Source of the DNA: Alistipes sp.
GTDB lineage: Bacteria; Bacteroidota; Bacteroidia; Bacteroidales; Rikenellaceae
DNA length: 56,466 bases
Direction of reading: 5' to 3'
Assembly: GCA_017631275.1 (NCBI GenBank)
Contig: JAGBTQ010000006.1
Span: 1-56,466 of the forward strand
This document shows, piece by piece, positions 42,944-52,800 of the stretch. The first letter of the stretch is position 1, and each line of letters opens with the position of its first letter. The position numbers and the translations under genes are program-made. The notes beneath the pieces are model-generated. The model saw only the letters and a program-made list of their open reading frames with translations, was not told the origin of the DNA and searched no databases.

Positions 42944-44047
42944 ATGAAGGATTTTAGCGAAAAGGATTTGCGCGACGAGATGCTTGATGACGAGCTCGAT
43001 ATTGTCGCTTCCGACTCGGTGGAGGAGGGCGACGAGATGTATGAGCACTTCTCGGTGACGGTAGATAAGGGGCAGTCGATGATGCGTCTCGACAAGTATC
43101 TTACAATACGCCTCGAGAACACCTCGCGCAACCGTATTCAGACGGCTGCCGACGGCGGTAATATCCTCGTTAATGGCAAGCCCCAGAAGTCGAGCTACAA
43201 GATTAAGCCTCTCGACCAGATATCTATCGTGATGCCATATCCTCGCCGTAAGGAGGAGATTGTGCCCGAGAATATACCTTTGGACATCGTCTATGAGGAT
43301 GACGACATCATTGTGGTGAATAAGGCTGCGGGCATGGTTGTGCACCCTGGCGTGGGTAACCATAGCGGCACGTTGGTGCATGCTCTATCTTACCACCTGC
43401 AGAATTTGCCTATGTTCTCTGAGGGTAACGCTCGTGCGGGCCTTGTGCATCGTATCGACAAGGATACCTCGGGATTGTTGGTTGTGGCAAAGAACGAGAA
43501 GGCTCATGCACAGCTTGCTAAGCAATTCTTCGATCATACGATCTATCGCCGCTATGTTGCCCTTGTGTGGGGTAACATTGCCGAGGACGAGGGTACTATC
43601 ATCGGAAATATCGGCCGTAGCCCCAAGGAGCGCTTGCAGATGTATGTATTTGCCGACGGCTCTGACGGTAAGCATGCCGTGACACACTTCAAGGTGTTGC
43701 GCCGCTATGGCTACGTTACCTTGGTGGAGTGCCGTCTTGAGACGGGTCGTACACACCAGATACGTGTTCATATGTCGTGGCAGGGCCACCCCTTGTTCAA
43801 CGACGAGCGCTACGGTGGCGACCGCATCTTGAAGGGTACTACATTCCAGAAATATAAGCAGTTTATCGAGAACTGCTTTAAGCTTATCCCTCGCCAGTCG
43901 TTGCATGCCCGTGCTTTGGGCTTCGACCACCCGACAACGGGTAAGTATATTCAGTTTGAATCGGAGCTTCCCGATGACTTCAAGGCGGTGTTGCAGAAGT
44001 GGGAGGGATATACCGACTCTGTGGGCTTAGACCTTGATGAAATTTAA
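42944..44047 (+). CDS. rluD: RluD-family pseudouridine synthase
   Basis: The 367-residue enzyme converts uridine to pseudouridine in rRNA. An S4 RNA-binding domain spans about 46-105. The catalytic motif HRIDKDTSG is at 169-177, with the nucleophile Asp172, and GRTHQIRVHM follows. An acidic ~30-residue N-terminal extension is present. It is of the RluD/RluC type; the exact uridines are not readable. It sits 15 bp after the PASTA gene and is followed by a hairpin. Confidence 0.92.
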   Translation: MKDFSEKDLRDEMLDDELDIVASDSVEEGDEMYEHFSVTVDKGQSMMRLDKYLTIRLENTSRNRIQTAADGGNILVNGKPQKSSYKIKPLDQISIVMPYPRRKEEIVPENIPLDIVYEDDDIIVVNKAAGMVVHPGVGNHSGTLVHALSYHLQNLPMFSEGNARAGLVHRIDKDTSGLLVVAKNEKAHAQLAKQFFDHTIYRRYVALVWGNIAEDEGTIIGNIGRSPKERLQMYVFADGSDGKHAVTHFKVLRRYGYVTLVECRLETGRTHQIRVHMSWQGHPLFNDERYGGDRILKGTTFQKYKQFIENCFKLIPRQSLHARALGFDHPTTGKYIQFESELPDDFKAVLQKWEGYTDSVGLDLDEI

Positions 44048-44058
44048 GTTTAATTAGT

Positions 44059-44106
44059 AATGAGTAATTAGAAGTTAGTAATATCTTTTGCTACTAATTA
44101 CTCATT
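44059..44106. repeat. Dispersed hairpin repeat, copy 1
   Basis: AATGAGTAATTAG (44059-44071)/CTAATTACTCATT (44094-44106) forms a perfect 13-bp stem. TTTTGCTACTAATTACTCAT is shared with copy 2 at 45959-45996. It probably ends rluD transcription. Confidence 0.7.
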
Positions 44107-44130
44107 TCTCACTACTCATTATAGACGTTT

Positions 44131-45933
44131 ATGTTTTTGCCGACAACAACTAAGGAGGTAGAGGCTCGTGGCTGGGACGAGTTGGATGTTATCATCTTCT
44201 CGGGTGATGCCTATATCGACCACCCTGCATTTGGCCCTGCGGTCATTGGACGTATCCTCGAGGCCGAGGGCTATCGTGTGGCTATTGTGCCACAGCCCAA
44301 CTGGCGCGACGACCTCCGCGACTTCAAGAAGCTGGGTAAGCCCCGTCTATTCTTCGCGGTGTCGGCAGGTGCTATGGACTCGATGGTGAACCACTACACG
44401 GCAAACCTACGTCTACGCTCGAACGATGCCTATACGCCTGGTGGCAAGGCTGGCTTTAGGCCCGACCGCACGGTAGATACATACACAAAGATTCTCAAGA
44501 AGCTATATCCTCACACCCCCGTTGTTGTGGGAGGTATCGAGGCATCGTTGCGCCGCTTGACACACTATGACTACTGGAGCAACAAGCTGCAACAATCTAT
44601 ATTGCTCACCTCGGGTGCCGACCTGCTTGTCTATGGTATGGGTGATAAGGTTATCCGCGAGGTGGCTAAGGCTATGCGTAATGGCTTTAATATGAAGCTA
44701 CTCAGGGGCTTACGTCAAGTGGGCTTCGTGGCAGATAGAGAGTATGCCGAGCGATTGTTTGCGGGTAAGACCATTGTGCTCAACTCATTCGAGGAGTGCC
44801 AGGGTGATAAGCGCAAGTTTGGTGAGAACTTCTGCCATATCGAGACCTTAAGCAATATGATGGAGTGTCAGACAACGCTTGTTGAGAGGGTGGGCGATAG
44901 CTATGTCGTCATCACGCCTCCGCACGAGCGCCTTACCACTGAGGAGCTTGACCACTCGTTCGACCTACCATATGAGCGTGCGCCGCACCCTCGCTATAAG
45001 GGCAAGGGCGACATCCCCGCATGGGAGATGATTAAGCACTCGGTGAACATACACCGTGGTTGCTTTGGTGGCTGCTCGTTCTGCACCATCTCGGCACATC
45101 AGGGCAAGTTTATCAGTTCACGCTCCGAGCGCTCTATTTTGGAGGAGATTAAGAAGGTTACGCTCATGCCCGACTTTAGGGGCTATCTCTCGGATGTGGG
45201 TGCTCCATCGGCAAATATGTACCGCATGAGCGGTAAGAATGAGGAGCTATGCAAAAAGTGTAAGCGCCCATCATGCCTACACCCCAAGCTATGCCCCAAC
45301 ATGAATAACGACCATACGCCACTCTTGGAGCTATACCGCAAGGTTCGTGAGATTAAGGGAGTTAAGAAGGCCTTTATCGGCAGTGGCATACGCTACGACT
45401 TGTTCGACGACTCGCCATACTTCGAGACTGTTGTTAAGCATCACACCTCGGGCCGCCTAAAGGTTGCTCCCGAGCATACCGAGGATCATGTGCTTAAGCT
45501 TATGCGCAAGCCATCGTTCGAGATGTTTGAGCGTATGAATAGTCGCTTTAACACCATCTGTCGCCGTGAGGGCCTTAAGTATCAGCTTATTCCATACTTT
45601 ATATCGTCGCACCCTGGCTGCGAGGAGCGCGATATGCGTGCTTTGGCTGAGCGTGTTCTCGGCAAGCTACACTTCAACCTCGAGCAGGTGCAGGATCTCA
45701 CGCCTACGCCTATGACACTCTCATCGGTGATGTTCTACATGGGCGAAAACCCCTACGATGGTAAGCCAATATATGTTGCTCGCTCGCAGGAGGATAAACG
45801 TAGGCAGAAGAGCTACTTCTTCTCGGAGGAGCCCGAGCGCCCAGCACGAAAATCGCAGCCTGCAACAAAAAAGCCACAGCACAGAGCTGCGGCTAAGCCT
45901 AACGTTCAACCTAACGTTCGACGACGTAGATAA
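44131..45933 (+). CDS. YgiQ-family radical SAM protein
   Basis: The 600-residue protein matches the UPF0313/YgiQ family: an N-terminal domain (IIFSGDAYIDHPAFG), a radical-SAM core with HRGCFGGCSFC near 310, a cysteine-rich insert (CKKCKRPSCLHPKLCPNM) and a basic C-terminal tail (from about 570). Function of the family is unknown. The tail (PATKKPQHRAAAKP) is low-complexity. A hairpin repeat lies 26 bp after the stop. Confidence 0.9.
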   Translation: MFLPTTTKEVEARGWDELDVIIFSGDAYIDHPAFGPAVIGRILEAEGYRVAIVPQPNWRDDLRDFKKLGKPRLFFAVSAGAMDSMVNHYTANLRLRSNDAYTPGGKAGFRPDRTVDTYTKILKKLYPHTPVVVGGIEASLRRLTHYDYWSNKLQQSILLTSGADLLVYGMGDKVIREVAKAMRNGFNMKLLRGLRQVGFVADREYAERLFAGKTIVLNSFEECQGDKRKFGENFCHIETLSNMMECQTTLVERVGDSYVVITPPHERLTTEELDHSFDLPYERAPHPRYKGKGDIPAWEMIKHSVNIHRGCFGGCSFCTISAHQGKFISSRSERSILEEIKKVTLMPDFRGYLSDVGAPSANMYRMSGKNEELCKKCKRPSCLHPKLCPNMNNDHTPLLELYRKVREIKGVKKAFIGSGIRYDLFDDSPYFETVVKHHTSGRLKVAPEHTEDHVLKLMRKPSFEMFERMNSRFNTICRREGLKYQLIPYFISSHPGCEERDMRALAERVLGKLHFNLEQVQDLTPTPMTLSSVMFYMGENPYDGKPIYVARSQEDKRRQKSYFFSEEPERPARKSQPATKKPQHRAAAKPNVQPNVRRRR

Positions 45934-45958
45934 TCTTTCGATAATAAGTAAATTAGAA

Positions 45959-45996
45959 ATGAGTAATTAGTAACGTTTTTGCTACTAATTACTCAT
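45959..45996. repeat. Dispersed hairpin repeat, copy 2
   Basis: ATGAGTAATTAGTA (45959-45972) pairs with TACTAATTACTCAT (45983-45996). It is homologous to the copy at 44059-44106, including the loop TTTTTGC. It lies between convergent genes and may act as a terminator for both. Confidence 0.7.
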
Positions 45997-46022
45997 CTCT
46001 TTTATGTTAGCACTGGTTAAAT

Positions 46023-46628
46023 CTATTTCCAGCCCCAAAACTCGATTTCTGAGATGCAGAGGTCGTTCCACTTTGCTCCTCTGATAAAAGAGCCGTAAGG
46101 GAATTTAATCTGGATAGTTGAAATATTGTTATTCCAAGAGGCATTAAGCGGAGCATTTATACGCTGAGCATCTGGAGTGTCTTTCAATGATGCACCAAAA
46201 CCTTCCAATCCGTCACTAGTCTCTACCTCAAAACAAATATAAGAAGCTCTTGAGTTATTGATATAGGCAGAAGCACTTTTGCCGTAACCGTTACGAATAA
46301 CGACGTGAGACAACTTCTTGCATGGAACCAACATGTACGGACCATAGAGTGCATCACAATCGTAGATAGCCTTATCCAAATTTACAGCCCACACAGTAGC
46401 GATGTTGCCATCAAACATATTCCACGCTTCGTAGGTGTTACCTCCCTGTGGAGCCAAACTGTAGTCGTATGAAGCGGTCACAACTTTAAGTTTAACAGGA
46501 GCACCTGACTGTGCCGAAACTTCGCCAGTGCTAAAAATTAGGAAGATAGCCAAAATAGCGGCTGTTGCTCGAAAGATACTCTTGCTTAGGTTGTTACCCT
46601 TCTTAGAGTGTTGATTTTGTTGTGTCAT
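46023..46628 (-). CDS. Exported discoidin-like (F5/8 or NADase-type glycan-binding) domain protein
   Basis: The 201-residue protein has a long signal peptide/anchor (about 18-40, ending GEVSAQ) after a charged N-terminus. The mature part reads like a discoidin-type sandwich: AWNMFDGNIATVWAV, then VVIRNGYGKSASAYINNSR, and a final WNDLCISEIEFWG. This resembles the NADase-type glycan-binding domain. A sugar-binding role is inferred. The ATG at 46628 (MTQQNQHSKK) is chosen over one 69 bp upstream. Confidence 0.65.
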   Translation of the reverse strand: MTQQNQHSKKGNNLSKSIFRATAAILAIFLIFSTGEVSAQSGAPVKLKVVTASYDYSLAPQGGNTYEAWNMFDGNIATVWAVNLDKAIYDCDALYGPYMLVPCKKLSHVVIRNGYGKSASAYINNSRASYICFEVETSDGLEGFGASLKDTPDAQRINAPLNASWNNNISTIQIKFPYGSFIRGAKWNDLCISEIEFWGWK

Positions 46629-46714
46629 AAAATTACGAATTATAACTATGATTACTGAATTGCTAAACAAATATACAAAAAAATGATGAATATTCAAGCA
46701 TCTGCACTATAAAA

Positions 46715-46742
46715 CCTTTCACCTCTCACCTCTCACCTTTCA
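46715..46742. repeat. Heptamer tandem repeat (CCTYTCA)4
   Basis: CCTTTCA-CCTCTCA-CCTCTCA-CCTTTCA gives four exact-length heptamers ending 3 bp before the kinase stop codon. Such repeats are prone to slippage, but here it is non-coding. Confidence 0.75.
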
Positions 46743-46744
46743 CC

Positions 46745-47749
46745 TTAGAATAGGTATTGCTCGGCTAGCACCTTGTGGCAGAGGTCATGAATTTCGGACC
46801 ATGCCTCGCGGCTAAGCGTTGTGCCCACCACCTCTATGACCTTGCCGGCGGCGATGGCTCCCATCGTGCCACACTGGCGTAGTGTGAGGCCCTTGCATAG
46901 TCCTGCCATGAAGCCTGCGGCGTAGAAGTCGCCCGCGCCGGTTGTATCTACACGCTTGGCTGCTGCCATGATGCCCACGTGCACCTGCTCCTCGCCATGC
47001 TTGATAAGAGCGCCACGTGTGCCTATCTTCACCACCACAAGCTCGCACATCTGGGCTATATGCTCCAATGCTTTTGCTGGGTCCTCCTCGCCACTAAAGG
47101 CGTGCGCTTCGTCCTCGTTGGCAAAGAGTATGTCAACGTGCTTGGCAACAATGTCACGTAGGAAGTCGCGGTTCTCCTCCACAACATTAAACGATGCAAG
47201 GTCGATAACTACTTTGAGGCCGTGCTCCTTGGCACGCTCTATGGTGCGACGTATAAGGTCGTGATCCTGCACCAAGTAACCCTCGATGTATAGGTAGTCG
47301 TAGCTGTCGAATACCGCTGCGTCAATCTCGTCGGCCGTAAGGTCGAGCGCTGCGCCCAGGTGTGTCACGAAGGTGCGCTCGCCATCGGGCGATATCAGTG
47401 ACACACACTTTCCCGACTTGTTCTCGGAGTGTAGGATGTATGGTGCTACGCCCACGTTGCGCAGTGCCTGCACGTAGAACTCGCCCGTGTTGTCCTCGCC
47501 CACCTTGCCGATAAATCCGCAACGTATGTCAAGCTGTGCCATGGCGCGTATGGTGTTTGCAGCCGAGCCGCCCAGCGATAGCGAGTAGGGTAGTCCCGCC
47601 AGCGATTTAGATATGGCAGTCTGAAACTCGCTATCCACAAGGCTCATTGAGCCCTTGGCAAGCTGATATTCTCTGAGCACATTGTCGTTAGATAGGTTCA
47701 CGAGCATGTCGGTAAGCGCATTACCTATGCCTATTACGCTTTTGTTCAT
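46745..47749 (-). CDS. PfkB-family kinase (adenosine kinase-like)
   Basis: The 334-residue cytoplasmic kinase belongs to the ribokinase/PfkB family. SLGGSAANTIRAMAQL (59-74) binds the sugar substrate and DTTGAGDFYAAGF near 268 holds the catalytic Asp and anion hole. The long lid and GNALTDMLV opening are closest to adenosine kinase-type members. The exact substrate is not readable. Both flanks are non-coding. Confidence 0.85.
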   Translation of the reverse strand: MNKSVIGIGNALTDMLVNLSNDNVLREYQLAKGSMSLVDSEFQTAISKSLAGLPYSLSLGGSAANTIRAMAQLDIRCGFIGKVGEDNTGEFYVQALRNVGVAPYILHSENKSGKCVSLISPDGERTFVTHLGAALDLTADEIDAAVFDSYDYLYIEGYLVQDHDLIRRTIERAKEHGLKVVIDLASFNVVEENRDFLRDIVAKHVDILFANEDEAHAFSGEEDPAKALEHIAQMCELVVVKIGTRGALIKHGEEQVHVGIMAAAKRVDTTGAGDFYAAGFMAGLCKGLTLRQCGTMGAIAAGKVIEVVGTTLSREAWSEIHDLCHKVLAEQYLF

Positions 47750-47864
47750 AGTTTGGAATGGTTATTTAACTACGCAAAGTTACACTTTTGCCGATAAACA
47801 ACAATGAAAATCGGAGAAAATGTGGGGAGCAACTATTTTGAGATAGGTGTATATTGTGTGGGCT

Positions 47865-48044
47865 GACGACCTCTTCCTTGCAGGGAAGAGGTTGGGGGGG
47901 CAGGCTTAACTGCGTTTGATTTGGAGGGGTGTCAGGCTTAACTGCGCTACGCTTGTTGAGCCTGATGGGTGCTGATGCACCCGTTGGGTTATATATACAA
48001 TCCACCCAAACCCTCCTTTGATAAGGAGGGCTTTAGAGGTCGTC
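47865..48044. mobile_element. 180-bp MITE-like element
   Basis: GACGACCTCT (47865-47874) and AGAGGTCGTC (48035-48044) are perfect 10-bp terminal inverted repeats. Internal features are CAGGCTTAACTGCG in direct repeat (47901, 47933), the hairpin GGGTGC-TGAT-GCACCC and CCCTCCTT-TGAT-AAGGAGGG. No target duplication is clear. Its right end runs on to 48051 as a perfect inverted copy of 48123-48139 in the tRNA remnant. No gene lies in 47750-48343. Confidence 0.5.
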
Positions 48045-48067
48045 TGTTCAACTTAGTCTAAAAACTA

Positions 48068-48105
48068 AAACGAGGCGTTCAACCAAATGGTTAAACACCT
48101 CGTTT
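48068..48105 (-). terminator. Former tRNA-Thr terminator, left of the element
   Basis: AAACGAGG (48068-48075)/CCTCGTTT (48098-48105) encloses AACC-AAAT-GGTT. On the minus strand it follows the tRNA remnant and ends in a T-rich run. Confidence 0.7.
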
Positions 48106-48106
48106 C

Positions 48107-48149
48107 GAGCTGTTGATCAGGCTTGAACAGACGACCTCTTCCTTACCAA
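48107..48149 (-). pseudogene. tRNA-Thr 3'-half remnant (left att end)
   Basis: Reading on the minus strand, this repeats the intact tRNA-Thr from the anticodon loop to the acceptor end. Sites 48131-48149 are identical to 56391-56409; the rest differs at three positions. It has no 5' half. It is the displaced chromosomal end left by integration. Confidence 0.85.
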
Positions 48150-48214
48150 AGCAAACAATACTTTTAATATATAACTAATTAAATATAAATTATATACAAG
48201 GACTATTAAAAATC

Positions 48215-48237
48215 ATTTACTCTGTTATTTACTCTGT
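48215..48237 (+). repeat. Left integrase arm-type sites
   Basis: ATTTACTCTGT at 48215-48225 and 48227-48237, direct repeats. The same 11-mer occurs twice near the right end in the same orientation. The rest of 48150-48343 is AT-rich and holds no gene. Confidence 0.65.
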
Positions 48238-48343
48238 TTTCTTAAGTAATCTATGGATTAGATTTTAGTTAAGATTTATCTTATATATTATATTGATTAT
48301 CAGGATTATAAATCTATTTTAATGGCTCTGACAGGTACATTGG

Positions 48344-49282
48344 TTATATACCTGTCGCTACCTCAACGAGTGATATGTGTTCTCCCGTCTGCTTGTTGCG
48401 GAAGTATATCATTCTATCAGCACTGTCGATGAACATTGCCAAGCGGAACTCCTCGGAGTTCAAGAGGTTAAGGATGTTGCAATGCTCGCCACTGTCGCCA
48501 ATAAGCCTCTCGCCGTAGCGACCAATGAACTCGCGTACATTGGTGTTGTGCATCACTACCTCAACGCGGAACAACTTGCTGATGTCGTCCCAACCGAGCC
48601 ACTCTTTCAATCGCTCTGCCTTGTGTGGGCTACTCTCGTTCAACTCTTGTGCCTTGTCGTATATGCGCATTTTCATATCGGTGTCCTTCGCCTGACTGAA
48701 GTATAGCGTCGGCAACTTCGCCAACTTGGTGCGTGAACGGCTGTAATACTCCCCGTAGCCATCGAGCGTTTCATCATTCTTCACACGGCGACCATTAAGG
48801 ATGAGGTCGTAGCGGTCGATGTTCTTAATCATACGACGCACCTTGGCGATGTAGTTATAGTCACTATCGAACGCCAACTCCAACTCTGTGATGTTGTTGA
48901 AGGTCATTCCATAGAACTCGCAGACATACATCAAGTCGCAGATATGGTTAATCGGCTCGCCGTTGTACTGACGCATATAGATGCGATACAGAGCCGAGTT
49001 CTCGAAAGCGAAGAACACCTTGCCCTCGTACTTCGCGCTGTTGTGGAATGTGAATGCCCCAAGGCGATAGTATCCTCCGACATCGCGCACATCGAGCGTC
49101 GCTCGCATCATCTGCTCGTCCTCCTCAATGAATGTCAGAGTAAAGTCGTCCTCATCAAGTATTCTGACACCGTTGTCAGTTAGTCGGGTGTAGCACTCCC
49201 TAAGGTTGGAGTATAAGTCTGTTGAAGCATTTAAGCACACCCTCAACTTATCAATGCTTACAGTGTAAGTTATCTTCTTCAT
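48344..49282 (-). CDS. Possible Rep_trans-like replication initiator
   Basis: The 312-residue protein has no signal peptide. It shows YTVSIDKLRVCLNAST at the start, LELAFDSDYNYIAKV in the middle, KMRIYDKAQEL and FRVEVVMHNTNVREFIGRY later. The YDK...E and RVEV spacing recalls Rep_trans-type rolling-circle initiators and related phage or Tn916-like replication proteins. The match was made by eye and is moderate. A 33-bp palindrome begins 2 bp upstream of its ATG, suited to autoregulation or an origin. It is the leftmost gene of the element. Confidence 0.5.
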   Translation of the reverse strand: MKKITYTVSIDKLRVCLNASTDLYSNLRECYTRLTDNGVRILDEDDFTLTFIEEDEQMMRATLDVRDVGGYYRLGAFTFHNSAKYEGKVFFAFENSALYRIYMRQYNGEPINHICDLMYVCEFYGMTFNNITELELAFDSDYNYIAKVRRMIKNIDRYDLILNGRRVKNDETLDGYGEYYSRSRTKLAKLPTLYFSQAKDTDMKMRIYDKAQELNESSPHKAERLKEWLGWDDISKLFRVEVVMHNTNVREFIGRYGERLIGDSGEHCNILNLLNSEEFRLAMFIDSADRMIYFRNKQTGEHISLVEVATGI

Positions 49283-49283
49283 T

Positions 49284-49316
49284 GGTATACCGTTTCTTAT
49301 AAATATAAGGTGTACC
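49284..49316. promoter_or_regulatory. 33-bp palindrome before the Rep-like gene
   Basis: GGTATACC (49284-49291) and GGTGTACC (49309-49316) flank CTTATA-AA-TATAAG (49296-49309). Its right edge lies next to the ATG (49282). Operator or replication origin are both possible. Confidence 0.5.
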
Positions 49317-49379
49317 GCTAAAAAGTCAAGGGTATCGAGAGAAAAAGTGTTATCAAATAAAGGGTGTGGTCAAATAATA

Positions 49380-49406
49380 ACGGCGACCACCTAAAATGAC
49401 CGCCGT
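49380..49406 (-). terminator. Terminator after the 144-aa gene
   Basis: ACGGCG (49380-49385)/CGCCGT (49401-49406) with a T-rich run after it on the minus strand. Confidence 0.55.
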
Positions 49407-49445
49407 GACTGTTACCATATTACTCAAAGGATTGTTAGACTATTC

Positions 49446-49880
49446 TTATTCAATCTCCATAGCATTATTCTCCACTATCCATTCCATTGACATCTGCTTC
49501 GACCAAGGTACTGATATTACATAACCTATATCCTTATATTTGTCAAGAGATTTCAATGCTGACGACACACATCCCATACAAATCACGATGTCATTGTAGC
49601 CATTACATTTGCAGTAGGTCTTTAGTGATGTAGCGTAGTATCGTATGTTGTTGTGTTCTTCACCATTAGTCCATAGCCTATCAAAGATACTATCAGGCAT
49701 CCATAGATACCCCTTCTCTCTCATACTACAGAACAGTATCACATTATGAGCTGTTTTATCATTCTCTATAATGCTCTTCGCAAACTTCAAAGCCTTCTTT
49801 ACCATCTCCTGACGATACTCTTTACTCTTTCCTATGCCTTCATCATTTATATAATAGGCTCTTCTTTCAATATCACACAT
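49446..49880 (-). CDS. Unknown 144-aa protein coupled to the type IIG enzyme
   Basis: No family is recognised. The protein is soluble, with alternating hydrophobic strands (NVILFCSM, NDIVICMGCVSSALKSL, GYVISVPWSKQ), four cysteines and several Lys/Glu helices, which suggests a small alpha/beta fold. The ATG at 49880 lies 2 bp after the nuclease-methyltransferase stop, so the two are coupled; a TTG six bases upstream would overlap it. A terminator follows. An accessory or immunity role in restriction is a guess from position only. Confidence 0.7.
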   Translation of the reverse strand: MCDIERRAYYINDEGIGKSKEYRQEMVKKALKFAKSIIENDKTAHNVILFCSMREKGYLWMPDSIFDRLWTNGEEHNNIRYYATSLKTYCKCNGYNDIVICMGCVSSALKSLDKYKDIGYVISVPWSKQMSMEWIVENNAMEIE

Positions 49881-49882
49881 AA

Positions 49883-52800
49883 TCAATCATCTAATTTAAT
49901 CATTAACTCATTTGTCTTGCATAGCGCAGAGATAATGCGTTGGTAGTGCATCACATCATCCCATTCGAGAGTCATACCCTTGCGGTCTTTCAGCCACTTC
50001 TGCGCGGGTTGGTAACCGCCGATGTAGAACTCCCACGCCACGCGCGGAACATTGTCGAAGTACTGCTCATCGTTAATCCATACCTTACATAAACTATCGT
50101 CGTTGCCGTCAGTTACCTTAATAGCCTCAACAATAGGCGTACCCTTGATGTTGAACTCTGTTACCAATGGAAGCGAGGCTTCCATCAGATGCACTCTGCG
50201 CAACTCACCTCCTATCTCGGCTATGCGACGGAACTCGTTTGCATCGGTTGGATATGGTATGCGCGGAAAGTCCACCTTCAAGAACTCCTTGAACTGCTCT
50301 CGGTACGATGGCGAGTGTAGTATGCCATAGATGTAGTCGAGCAAGTCCATAGGGCAAAACGCTTCTATGTTACCACTCTTCTCCTCCTCGAACTGCAAGC
50401 CAATCTTCTCGGCTATCTGACCCACTATCTCCATATCGAGGTTATGTCGGCGCGTCTTACCATCTTGTGCATCGTACAGATATAGAGGGAATACATATCC
50501 TGACCCAAAACGCCCTGCTGTACCCGTAAGGTTAAACTCGCATATCTTGTTGGTTACGAACACATATCGCCAATCAGATACACATTGCCTACCAACAACA
50601 ATACCCACATTGTCGCCCTCAATGAAATGGCGCATCACCTTTTCACGACCGAAGTCTATCATCGCACTATGATAGTATATATAGCGAGTATCAAATGGTC
50701 GATAAAATATAGGTTTCACATATTGGGAGTGGTCTATGGATGCAATGGTTGCTTTAGCATCTGCCATCTTCCAATCGCGATTGTCGCCCGCCAAGTAACT
50801 GCCTCGTCCCTTCTCTCCAAAGAAGAAAGTTCTAACCTCTCCATCAGACTTCGTTGGGTCTGCAAAGTGCTTAATACGAGATAACAACACCGCCTTATCA
50901 CTATCTATTACAAGACCATCGCGAGATGTGACAACACCTATATTGTTCAATGGGAATAGAGTATTGACCGCAAAACCTCTGTTGTACACCTCCTCATTAG
51001 CCGTATCGCGCTTCATAAAGAAGTAGAACGGAGCGGATGGCTCTATACGGGTGAAGTCGGTGGTTGCAAACGAGTGTTCCAACAGGTAGTTATACTTGAA
51101 CTCTCGTAGACCATAGAGGTCGCAGTGGTACACCTCGGCAAGTTCATTCTTGCGCTTCTTGCCGTTCTTGATGAAGATGTTTATGGATACACCTTGCTGT
51201 ATGTCAAAGACATTCTCATCCTTTGAGCCATCAGGGCAGACCTCCTTCTTCTTACTGTTACCGTGGAGGTCGATGATATATATCCTATCGAAGCTCTGCA
51301 TCAGACTCCAACGCATACCACGGAATGTGGGGTTGTCGAGGAAACTGTGGTTGTTGATGTATGCCAACACACCCTCGGTATTCTTATCAACGAACGACTG
51401 ACCAAGGCGAATAAACTTGCAGTAGTCGTCGTTAATCCACTTGGGGTTGCGCTCATTGAGAGGCTTATCGGTGTTAGGCTCACGCTTGTAGTCCTCCATC
51501 AGTGACATAATCCACTTGCCCTTGTTGTTGCTCTCACCACTATAAGGAGGGTTGCCGAGTACGACCATCACGGGCGCATCACGCTTGATATGATTGGCTT
51601 GGTTAGCCTCGTTTGAGAGGGCATTGGCGAAGAGTGTTCCTGTATCTGCGTGGTGTTCCTCCAACGAGTTAGTAAGATATACACGCAAGCGTTGGCTGTT
51701 GTTAGCCTCATAGCCCGTTTCAGCAAGTACCATATCGAGTTTGAGATGAGCCATAGCATACGATGCCATAAGCAACTCGAAACCATTAAGGCGAGGCAAT
51801 AGGTGCTTCTCAACATAACTCTGCCATAGACCCTGCTGACCCTTCATCTTGTCGTGGATGGCGTGTATAACCTCGGCGAGGAATGTACCTGTGCCTGTAG
51901 CGGGGTCGAGTATCTGCACCTTGTGGGTTTCAATCTCGTAGGTATCCTTATCACTCTTCTTAACCTTCTGATTGAGTACCTCTATCGTGGTCTTGGAGGT
52001 ATCTGCCAAGCCCATAGGCAAGCCAAACTCCGATTGGAGTATCTCATCTACTGCACGAACGATATAGTTTACGACAGGTTGAGGCGTATAGTACACACCG
52101 CAGTTCTTACGAAGGCGTTGGTCGTATGCCGACAAGAAGTCCTCGTAGAAGTGTATCATTGGGTCTGTCTGTCGGGTACGCTTACCATAGCCCGCCATAA
52201 CCTTGTTGATGTCCGATGCTCGGAACGCCTCGGCAAGGTCATCGACAATCCACGCCACACGCTCATCGAGGTCATAGCCCGCAATGTATTGGAACATCTG
52301 ACGCAAGAATGGGTTAGTACGAGGGATGAGTTCAGAAGCCTCCTGACGCGAGAATGTATCAGGTGTAGTGTCGTGCAAACGAGCTGCGAACATACCGTAT
52401 GCAATGGTCTGTGCGTATAGGTCAGCGAAACTTTCGGGGGTGATGTCGTGCATCAATACCTCCTTGAAGGCGCACATCTGACCATATATCTCGCCCTGCT
52501 CATCAACATCCTTGGTGAGTGTTCTACCTATGACATCAGCCAACAAACGAGCCTTGCCCGCCATTATCTCTGCCAACTTCTTCGACGATGTAATCTTCTG
52601 TGGTTGAGCATTGGCAAGGTGTTCAATAAGCGAAACAAACTTCGCCTCGTTCTCGCTGACCAACACAATCTTGTCACCCTTTAACTCTGCAATGCGCACA
52701 CTATCAACAAACTCTCCGTTGCGATACAACCAAAAGTCGAGGTAGTCAGTGAAGATGATATTGTCGAGTGACTGCTTGTATCGGTCGAACTGCTCCTTGT

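Noticed and set aside
46715-46742. CRISPR array
   Set aside because: The repeat unit is 7 bp with no spacers; no cas genes are present and no CRISPR array was found anywhere in the window.
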